From NCBI GenBank assembly GCA_038228615.1, contig JBBRPC010000043.1:1-20484 (forward strand): a stretch of DNA of 20,484 bases, read 5' to 3'. The notes under the pieces are model-generated. The model was given only the letters and a program-made list of their open reading frames with translations. It was not told the origin of the DNA and did no database searches. Of this stretch, positions 15,575 through 20,484 are shown piece by piece. Positions within the stretch are counted from its first letter, which is position 1. Each line of letters begins with the position of its first letter. Made by a program: the position numbers and the translations under genes. The DNA is from F1-120-MAGs023 sp038228615 (GTDB taxonomy: Bacteria > Actinomycetota > Acidimicrobiia > IMCC26256 > PALSA-610).

Positions 15575-16321
15575 TGCGGCGTTCGCGGCCGTGATCGCAG
15601 CTATCTCATCCACAGAACTGCCCTGCACCCTCGCTATTTCGGCTCCCACGGCCGCGACGTAGGCAGGCTCGTTCGTCTTGCCCCGATACGGCACCGGCGC
15701 AAGGAATGGTGCGTCCGTTTCAACGAGCAGTTTCCCCGTCGGAGTCATTGCCGCTGCAGCGCGCACTTCGTCTGCACCCTTGAAGGTGACGATGCCAGAA
15801 AACGAGAGCCAACAACCAAGGTCGAGGGCCCGTTCGGCCTCCACTGGGCCGCCAGAAAAACAGTGGATCACCGTTCGGCGCGGGACGCCAACATCCACCA
15901 ACGTTGCAAACGTGTCGTCCCAAGCGTCTCTCGTGTGTATCACCAAGGCTCGATCGAGTTCGTGTGCAAGTTCGATTTGGGCGCGAAAGGCGAGTCGCTG
16001 CGCGTCGAGCGATGAATGTTCATAGTACAAATCGAAACCTGCCTCGCCGATTCCAACCACGCGATCGGAGCTCGTCGCTGCCGCAACGAGTCCGGGCCAC
16101 TCCTCGCCAAAACGCTGCGCGTCGTGCGGATGCAATCCGACAGTTGCGAAGACGTCGCGATGGCGTTCCGCGAGTTCGATCGCCTGGAGCGACGACGCCA
16201 AATCGGTTCCGACACACACCATCCATTCCACCCCAGCGGTTCGCGCGCGCTCGATCACGACATCGGCGCTGACCTCCCGTGCGTATTCACCCTGCACGTG
16301 ACAATGGGCGTCAACCCACAT
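15557..16321 (-). CDS. tatD: TatD-family metal-dependent hydrolase/DNase
   Basis: 254 residues, usual length. TatD proteins are TIM-barrel nucleases with two divalent metals, implicated in DNA repair and in D-aminoacyl or RNA processing; the in vivo role varies. Metal ligands are visible: H6 and H8 in VDAHCHVQGE, the glutamate in VGIGEAGFDLYY, H in LVIHTRDAWDD, H in VIHCFSGG and the aspartate in LVETDAPFLAP. ATG at 16321 lies 11 bp inside the end of metG, so the two are translationally coupled. The C-terminus coincides with a 16-bp repeat unit. The metG-tatD order is the usual one. Confidence 0.94.
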   Translation of the reverse strand: MWVDAHCHVQGEYAREVSADVVIERARTAGVEWMVCVGTDLASSLQAIELAERHRDVFATVGLHPHDAQRFGEEWPGLVAAATSSDRVVGIGEAGFDLYYEHSSLDAQRLAFRAQIELAHELDRALVIHTRDAWDDTFATLVDVGVPRRTVIHCFSGGPVEAERALDLGCWLSFSGIVTFKGADEVRAAAAMTPTGKLLVETDAPFLAPVPYRGKTNEPAYVAAVGAEIARVQGSSVDEIAAITAANAAEVFAR

Positions 16322-17849
16322 TCTCGGTGTCCTTCACTTCTTTGCGTGGAAACAGTGGGTCGCCTTTGGTCAGCATGTTGCCCGCTGGTAACTGTCCCCA
16401 GGAGAGCGCGTCCGGCAAAGATCGATCGCTCGGCGTATCGACGAAACCGAGGCGTTTCCACAACGATGCAGTCGCGCGTGGGATCGTTGGCGCTGCAAGT
16501 AACGTTGCGATCCGCAGCGCTTCAAGACAGTCGCCGAGCACACCCGAACACGCCTCGTCGTCACCGGCCTTGTTGAGTTTCCAAGGCGCGGTTGCCTCGA
16601 TGTAGGCATTCGTCGCGCGCATCAGTTCCCACGTCGCGTTGAGTGCTCCGGAATAGTCGAGCGCAAGCATGCACTCGGTAGTGACCGCAACGGCAGTTTC
16701 GGCTGCCGCGACGAGCGGACCATTCGCGCGGTTCGCTGGCACTGACCCGGCGCAGTAATTCGATGCCATGTTCAGCACTCGGTTGGCCAGATTGCCATAG
16801 TTGTTCGCTAGGTCGGCGTTGTACCGCGCCACCATTGATTCGAAGCTGAAGTCGCCATCGGGCCCGAATCGTTGATCGGCCATGAAGTGGTATCGAAAGC
16901 CATCGACACCAAATTCGGCGATGAGTTCCTCTGGTGCGATCTGATTCGCCGTTGTTTTGCTCATCTTTTCGCCACCGACAAGCAACCACCCATGCGCGAA
17001 GATGCGTTTCGGAAGCTCGAGCTCTGCAGCCATCAACATCGCCGGCCAGAACACAGCGTGAAAACGCAAGATGTCTTTGCCAATAACATGAACGTCGGCC
17101 GGCCAGAACCTCGAAAACTTCTCGGGATCAGATCCGAGCCCCGCTGCAGTGCAGTAGTTGATCAACGCATCGAACCACACGTACGTGACGTGACGATCGT
17201 CCCATGGCACCGGAACTCCCCAACTGATCGAGGTTCGACTCATTGAGAAGTCGCGCAGACCGCCTTTGATAAATCCGATCACTTCGTTGCGGCGACTCTC
17301 CGGTTGTACGGCATCGGGATGCTGTTCGTAGTAGTCGAGCAATCGTTGTTCGTAACGAGAGAGGCGAAAGAAGTAGTTCTCCTCCACGACATGATCGACC
17401 GGACGTTTGTGAATCGGGCAGTTACCGTCCACCAATTCGTCGTCGGTGTAGTAGGCCTCGCAGGGAACGCAATACTGGCCTTCGTACGTTCCGAGTTCAA
17501 TATCGCCGCGGTCATAAATCCGTTGGAGGAATTCTTGTACTGCCGTGTGATGTCGCGGCTCGGTGGTACGGATGAAGTCGTCGTAGCTAATATCGAGTGC
17601 GGCCCAAGTATCTCTGTACCGCTGCGACGTTCGATCAGCCCACTCAATCGGTGACACTCCGTGTTGTTCGGCCGAACGCTGCACCTTGAGGCCGTGCTCA
17701 TCCGTTCCGGTGAGAAACAACACATCGTCGCCGTGCATCCGACGCCACCGCGCGAGCACATCGGCAGCCACAGTTGGGTAGGCATGCCCGATATGCGGCA
17801 CGTCGTTGACGTAATAGATGGGTGTCGTGACAAAAAACGGCTCGGCCAT
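16311..17849 (-). CDS. metG: Methionyl-tRNA synthetase
   Basis: 512 residues, a class I aminoacyl-tRNA synthetase. Visible are TTPIYYVNDVPHIGHAYP with the HIGH signature at 19-22 and the KMSKS equivalent KMSKT at 295-299. The connective-peptide zinc site is formed by C127-x2-C130 and C144-x2-H147, with His in place of the last Cys. Its length fits the short MetG form without the C-terminal tRNA-binding domain. ATG at 17849 is preceded by CATAAT at five bases (a possible -10 with leaderless transcription), while GGGAG lies about 11 bases upstream. It is the first gene of the metG-tatD-rpf-rsmA-ispE-EamA unit and is divergent from the AbrB-type gene. Confidence 0.97.
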   Translation of the reverse strand: MAEPFFVTTPIYYVNDVPHIGHAYPTVAADVLARWRRMHGDDVLFLTGTDEHGLKVQRSAEQHGVSPIEWADRTSQRYRDTWAALDISYDDFIRTTEPRHHTAVQEFLQRIYDRGDIELGTYEGQYCVPCEAYYTDDELVDGNCPIHKRPVDHVVEENYFFRLSRYEQRLLDYYEQHPDAVQPESRRNEVIGFIKGGLRDFSMSRTSISWGVPVPWDDRHVTYVWFDALINYCTAAGLGSDPEKFSRFWPADVHVIGKDILRFHAVFWPAMLMAAELELPKRIFAHGWLLVGGEKMSKTTANQIAPEELIAEFGVDGFRYHFMADQRFGPDGDFSFESMVARYNADLANNYGNLANRVLNMASNYCAGSVPANRANGPLVAAAETAVAVTTECMLALDYSGALNATWELMRATNAYIEATAPWKLNKAGDDEACSGVLGDCLEALRIATLLAAPTIPRATASLWKRLGFVDTPSDRSLPDALSWGQLPAGNMLTKGDPLFPRKEVKDTENVG

Positions 17850-17854
17850 ACGCC

Positions 17855-17860
17855 ATTATG
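17855..17860 (-). promoter_or_regulatory. Candidate -10 box of metG, suggesting leaderless start
   Basis: On the minus strand CATAAT ends five bases before the metG ATG, the right spacing for transcription to begin at or near the A of ATG. The -35 region (TAATAC at 17878-17883) is poor. GGGAG overlaps the same stretch and could be a ribosome-binding site instead, in which case this box is fortuitous. Confidence 0.4.
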
Positions 17861-17941
17861 CTCCCGGCGCGAGCGCTGTATTAGATTTTTACCTCGGTGC
17901 ACTCGGAGCGAACTGTTCCGGCCGCGGTGGGGAGTTTTTTG

Positions 17942-18187
17942 ATGGCAATGTTCGCAACAGCGCGACGACTCGACGCATTGGGCCGGGTTGTCCTGCCCGC
18001 CGACCTGCGCAAGGTTCTCGGGCTCAATTCGGGCGATCTGTTGGCCATCGAGGTCGATGGTGTCGACATAATTCTTCGCAAGGCGTTTGAACATTGCGCG
18101 CTCTGCGACGGTACCGACACGCTGCTCGAATTCCGCGACAAACACGTCTGTCGAAATTGCGTCGAAACACTCAACATCGCTACTTGA
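17942..18187 (+). CDS. AbrB/SpoVT-type DNA-binding protein with four-cysteine tail
   Basis: 81 residues. The N-terminal swapped-hairpin AbrB domain (about 3-48) shows RRLDALGRVVLPADLRKVL and SGDLLAIEVDGVDIILRK, very close to Bacillus AbrB/SpoVT. The C-terminal part carries two CxxC pairs (C52-x2-C55 and C70-x2-C73 in HVCRNC) that should bind zinc; similar tails occur in clostridial SpoVT-like proteins. ATG at 17942 has GGGGAG seven bases upstream; a longer version starting at 17897 lacks a ribosome-binding site. It is divergent from metG with 92 bp between them and overlaps the end of rsmI by 8 bp tail to tail. It probably acts as a dimeric or tetrameric transcription regulator; its targets are unknown. 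It could regulate its own promoter and that of metG. Confidence 0.9.
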   Translation: MAMFATARRLDALGRVVLPADLRKVLGLNSGDLLAIEVDGVDIILRKAFEHCALCDGTDTLLEFRDKHVCRNCVETLNIAT

Positions 18188-19052
18188 GTTTTGCCCGGGT
18201 CAGTACCCGTTCGTACGCGGCGCGGCGCGGCACGCCGTGACGGGCGCTCAGCGCGTCGGCAATGTCGCGTACCCGCAGTCCATCGCGCAGCAGTTCATCG
18301 ATTTCAGCATCGACGACCTCGGGCGTCGCGGTACGACCGACTCGCAATGTTTCGCTTCCCGGCCCGACGACAACAACGTATTCGCCACGCTCAGGGATTT
18401 CATCGCGAACAAACGCGGCGCGCACTTCTGAAATCGTGCCGCGCACGACTTGCTCGTAGAGCTTGGTCAACTCACGAGCAATCGCCATCGGACGTTCACC
18501 TCCGCAATATTCGTCGAGTTCGCTCAGCGTCGCCACGATCCGCTTCGGCGCTTCAAAGAACACGGTCGTCATCCTCGACACTCCGACGGCGCGCAGTTGC
18601 TCCCGCCGTTCGCCACCTTTGCGTTCGAGAAATCCCAAGAACACGAACGGTGTCGTGGGCAGTCCTGACACCGCAAGCGCGGCCACGACCGCACTCGGCC
18701 CCGGCACGACATCGACCCGCGCGCCAGCGGCGACGCACACTCGTACGAGCCGCTCCCCTGGGTCACTGATTCCAGGAGTACCAGCATCGCTGACATATGC
18801 GACATTCGCACCACCGAGCAACAACTCCACGATCTCGGCTGCGCGTTCGGCCTCGTTGTGCGCATGAAGTGATCGCACCTTGCCTGCACTGTTGATGCCG
18901 TGCGCGTTGAACAGCACACGAGAGTGCCGAGTGTCCTCGGCGTAGATCCAATCGGCGAGACGCAACGTTTCGATCGCTCTCGTGCTGAAGTCTCCCAAGT
19001 TGCCGATGGGCGTCGCGACCAATACCAGGCGCCCACAGGACGCGATCGTCAT
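18180..19052 (-). CDS. rsmI: 16S rRNA (cytidine1402-2'-O)-methyltransferase
   Basis: 290 residues, usual length. RsmI places the 2'-O-methyl on C1402 in the 30S decoding centre. Tetrapyrrole-methylase-fold motifs are GRLVLVATPIGNLGD (7-21), YAEDTRHS (37-44), LHAHNE (62-67), YVSDAGTPGISDPGERLV (86-103), VVPGPSAVVAALAVSG (115-130) and FLGFLERKGGERR (138-150). A C-terminal helical region is rich in Arg and Ala. ATG at 19052 was chosen because it overlaps the ancestral end of the preceding DUF192 gene as ATGA. An ATG at 19091 has a better ribosome-binding site (AGGAA) and remains possible. Confidence 0.96.
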   Translation of the reverse strand: MTIASCGRLVLVATPIGNLGDFSTRAIETLRLADWIYAEDTRHSRVLFNAHGINSAGKVRSLHAHNEAERAAEIVELLLGGANVAYVSDAGTPGISDPGERLVRVCVAAGARVDVVPGPSAVVAALAVSGLPTTPFVFLGFLERKGGERREQLRAVGVSRMTTVFFEAPKRIVATLSELDEYCGGERPMAIARELTKLYEQVVRGTISEVRAAFVRDEIPERGEYVVVVGPGSETLRVGRTATPEVVDAEIDELLRDGLRVRDIADALSARHGVPRRAAYERVLTRAKLK

Positions 19053-19378
19053 TGACGGATTTCCAAACACTCGCCGACTCGGACTTGCCATCGGTCGGCG
19101 CTTCCTGCGGCCACCTCCCCGACAGATCACGCGCGTCTGACAATCGGGGAAACGCGCCGGGGTTGCATCGTCACGACTCGAAGCACACCACCGTTGCGAT
19201 CACAAAAGATCGCGTCAATCGCCACACACATACCGAAGGTGTGAACGTTGCGACACGGCCGCAATACGAACGCACCGTCGACCGAGGTACGCCCAATGAG
19301 CCCCCGACGGCGTTCGGCTCGCGTCGAGGCGATCTCGGCCGTCGCAAGAACGTCACCGCCACGCATCAACCACGCCAT
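19049..19378 (-). pseudogene. DUF192-family protein interrupted by an in-frame TGA at codon 84
   Basis: The first 83 codons give a DUF192-type protein: an ERRRGLIGRTSVDG opening, then an HTFGMCVAIDAIFCDRNGGVL core near residues 46-66 (quoted without its last residues), and VVTMQPRRVSP. A TGA follows (19127-19129), but the same frame continues for 25 more sense codons. These read SVGEVAAGSADRWQVRVG then ECLEIRQ, which is the expected DUF192 ending. The frame then stops at 19049, overlapping the rsmI ATG as ATGA. The simplest reading is a CGA-to-TGA nonsense mutation (or a sequencing error) in an otherwise intact 109-codon gene. DUF192 proteins are small, often exported beta-barrel proteins of unclear function; this copy has no signal peptide. 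ATG at 19378 is used as start. Confidence 0.8.
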
Positions 19379-19535
19379 GACGACCGCGCCTCAGATGTCT
19401 TGCAATGCTGTGCGACGGTCCAGGAATGTCTCCATCGCCGCCAAGGGTACCGACGCGCCCGCCAGGAAGCCGTTTGGGAGAATCGAGGGTTCGCTGGGTA
19501 GGCTCTCGCCTTCGGTCCCGAAGAAAGAGCAAACC

Positions 19536-19625
19536 GTGAGTAAGAAATCAAAAATGCGCAAACTCAACGCCAAGCGCAAAAAAGCCAATCACGGTAAGAA
19601 GCCCCTCGCGGGCAAGCGGTCGTAG
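19536..19625 (+). CDS. bL37-like miniature 50S ribosomal protein (29 residues)
   Basis: 29 residues with about half Lys/Arg. The core KKANHGKKP matches the KANHGKRP motif of bL37, the 24-residue large-subunit protein first seen in mycobacterial ribosome structures. The basic stretch before the motif is 16 residues here against about 15 in mycobacteria, which favours the GTG at 19536 over an internal ATG at 19554. A purine-rich AAGAAAGAG lies about seven bases upstream of the GTG. It differs from the mycobacterial protein in having a longer C-terminal tail (LAGKRS). It is divergent from the DUF192/rsmI unit with 157 bp between them, in which I see no clear feature. Assignment is by motif and size only. 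Confidence 0.75.
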   Translation: MSKKSKMRKLNAKRKKANHGKKPLAGKRS

Positions 19626-19679
19626 TCCGGTATTCACCTCCGCCGTACTCGGCCTCAGCATCTACGATCTGCACTCGCT

Positions 19680-20207
19680 ATGGCTGAAATCGACGAAGTG
19701 CAAATCCTTACGGATCCTGACACCAACCAACTCCTCAGCGCCACGCTGGAACGAGTCAACCGCGCCAGCAATCTTGCCAGAGCGACGGCAATGCAGCGCA
19801 ACGCCTTCGCTGGCAAAGAACTGCGCGACGTCGTCAGAGAAGTCGCGGAGCAACAAAAACTCCCCGACACATTTGTCACTCCGATCACCGAGCGCGTCGC
19901 AGCATCGCTCACCCGCCGGGCTGGCAAACAACCAAAGTTCTCCAATTACCAGTCGCTCACGTTGCCGGCCGGCGCGTTCAAATGGAGCAGCGACGGCAAA
20001 GTCGCGCTGCCGACCGCAAAAGGCAAACGGACCATCCGCGTTCGCGTGGACACTGCACGTGGCGGCCTCAGACCTCCCTTGGAAGGTCGCCCGGCGATGC
20101 TGGTGTTTCGCAATGCAGGGTTCTACCTGACGGCCGCCGACGTGGAACGCGCGTCGGTCGCGACCGACGACGATGATTTCGATCCAGAAGCCTGGCGCCA
20201 GTTGTAG
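19680..20207 (+). CDS. Protein resembling the N-terminal half of TnpB, without a RuvC nuclease domain
   Basis: 175 residues. I recognise no annotated family of this size, but the architecture follows the N-terminal half of TnpB/IS605 OrfB. It has a first strand and helix (VQILTDPDTNQLLSATLE, then RVNRASNLA) and a helical segment (KELRDVVREVAEQQKLPD, 46-63; TPITERVAASLTRR, 67-80). A WED-like beta region follows with QSLTLPAGAFKW, DGKVALPTAKGKRTIRVRV (105-123) and MLVFRNAGFYL (140-150). In TnpB the RuvC domain begins just after this point; here the protein ends with an acidic tail (TDDDDFDPEAW). There are no catalytic DED residues and no zinc ribbon. The ATG at 19680 has no Shine-Dalgarno sequence; TACGAT (19663-19668) is a possible -10. 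The TnpB relation is inference from pattern. Confidence 0.7.
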   Translation: MAEIDEVQILTDPDTNQLLSATLERVNRASNLARATAMQRNAFAGKELRDVVREVAEQQKLPDTFVTPITERVAASLTRRAGKQPKFSNYQSLTLPAGAFKWSSDGKVALPTAKGKRTIRVRVDTARGGLRPPLEGRPAMLVFRNAGFYLTAADVERASVATDDDDFDPEAWRQL

Positions 20208-20253
20208 GGGCGCCAGCTGCGGGGGCCAATTGCAGGAGCGCCGACTTCCGGCG
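20192..20253. repeat. Degenerate 15-bp repeats and two hairpins at the 3' end of the TnpB-like gene
   Basis: Repeat units are GGCGCCAGTTGTAGG (20194-20208, containing the TAG stop), GGCGCCAGCTGCGGG (20209-20223) and a diverged GG.CCAATTGCAGG (20224-20236). An 8-bp stem CTGGCGCC/GGCGCCAG (20192-20199 and 20209-20216) encloses the stop codon. A second stem, CGCCG/CGGCG, follows at 20239-20253. No U-run follows either, so an intrinsic terminator is not supported; a structured RNA end is possible. Confidence 0.6.
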
Positions 20254-20259
20254 ATGGGC

Positions 20260-20288
20260 TTGACAATCGGTGGGTAGTTTCGTACGGT
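20260..20288 (+). promoter_or_regulatory. Sigma-70-type promoter of the SDR gene
   Basis: The perfect -35 TTGACA (20260-20265) is followed by a 17-base spacer and a -10 TACGGT (20283-20288). This predicts transcription starting near 20295 and a leader of about 24 bases that includes GGGAG before the GTG at 20319. It is the best promoter match in the window. Confidence 0.8.
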
Positions 20289-20318
20289 CGCAAGCGTCAC
20301 CGAAGATTGGGAGTGTTC

Positions 20319-20484
20319 GTGGCGCCACAAACATCACAGCGCGTTGCGATCGTTGTTGGGGGCGCGTCCGGCGTCGGCGAAGCGATCGTCGAACGATTGG
20401 CGCGCGAGCGTTGGATTGTTGTCGTTGCCGATAGCGACGAGAACGAACGACTCGCCCAACAGGTCGCCGACAACCTGCAGGCAA
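20319..20484 (+). CDS. Short-chain dehydrogenase/reductase (5' part; gene runs off the window)
   Basis: 55 codons visible. The N-terminal Rossmann strand-loop-helix reads VAIVVGGASGVGEAIVERLA, an SDR cofactor loop in which the usual TGxxxGxG is replaced by GGASGVG. A second strand follows, IVVVADSDEN, whose aspartate at its end normally selects NAD(H) over NADP(H). GTG at 20319 was chosen because GGGAG lies five bases upstream and a strong promoter lies at 20260-20288. The substrate cannot be predicted from this fragment. It is probably the first gene of the next plus-strand unit. Confidence 0.85.
   Translation, partial: MAPQTSQRVAIVVGGASGVGEAIVERLARERWIVVVADSDENERLAQQVADNLQA

Noticed and set aside
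17279..18145. Minus-strand open frame of 288 codons crossing metG and the AbrB-type gene
   Set aside because: It runs out of phase through metG and antisense to the AbrB-type gene, both of which are clear; no recognisable domain.
19127..19129. Selenocysteine or alternative-code reading of the internal TGA in the DUF192 gene
   Set aside because: TGA ends many other genes here (tetR, tatD, rsmA, ispE, metG), the family has no conserved Cys/Sec at this position, and no hairpin suited to SECIS was seen just after it.

Overview
The window looks like chromosomal DNA of a moderately GC-rich actinobacterium. The evidence is bS22- and bL37-type miniature ribosomal proteins (both typical of Actinobacteriota), a long-form L25/CTC protein, and the gene order metG-tatD-rpf-rsmA-ispE next to glmU-prs-rplY-pth and mfd, an order I know from Mycobacterium. 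An Acidimicrobiia-type (Ilumatobacter-like) host is my best guess, but nothing here proves the class. Most genes lie on the minus strand and are packed as 4-base ATGA/GTGA overlaps.

Layout. 1-2356 (-): first 785 codons of mfd. 2398-7642: an accessory block that appears to separate pth from mfd. It holds a plus-strand carotenoid cleavage dioxygenase with a Tat/lipoprotein signal. Convergent to it are tetR, a second (cytoplasmic) carotenoid dioxygenase and a small DUF2269-like membrane protein, with an almost perfect 14-bp-arm palindrome directly before tetR. An MFS exporter is coupled to pth. 7639-11420 (-): pth, rplY, prs and glmU. 11452-11523 (-): tRNA-Gln(UUG). 11552-11770: a 120-bp-period direct repeat. 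11844-11945 (+): bS22, followed by a strong hairpin. 12015-17849 (-): EamA transporter, ispE, rsmA, an Rpf-like wall hydrolase, tatD and metG. 17942-18187 (+): an AbrB/SpoVT-type regulator with a four-cysteine tail. 18180-19378 (-): rsmI and a DUF192 gene interrupted by an in-frame TGA. 19536-20484 (+): a bL37-like 29-residue protein, a protein resembling the RuvC-less N-terminal half of TnpB, and the start of an SDR dehydrogenase behind a clear TTGACA-N17-TACGGT promoter.

How it works together. The backbone is housekeeping: transcription-repair coupling (Mfd), translation (Pth, L25, bS22, bL37, MetG, RsmA, RsmI, tRNA-Gln), cell-wall and nucleotide precursors (GlmU, Prs), isoprenoids (IspE) and wall remodelling (Rpf-like). 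The accessory block looks like a regulated apocarotenoid or stilbene cleavage module with one enzyme inside and one outside the membrane. The strongest candidates for something undescribed are the TnpB-like protein without a nuclease domain (19680-20207), the exported lipoprotein carotenoid oxygenase, and the interrupted DUF192 gene.
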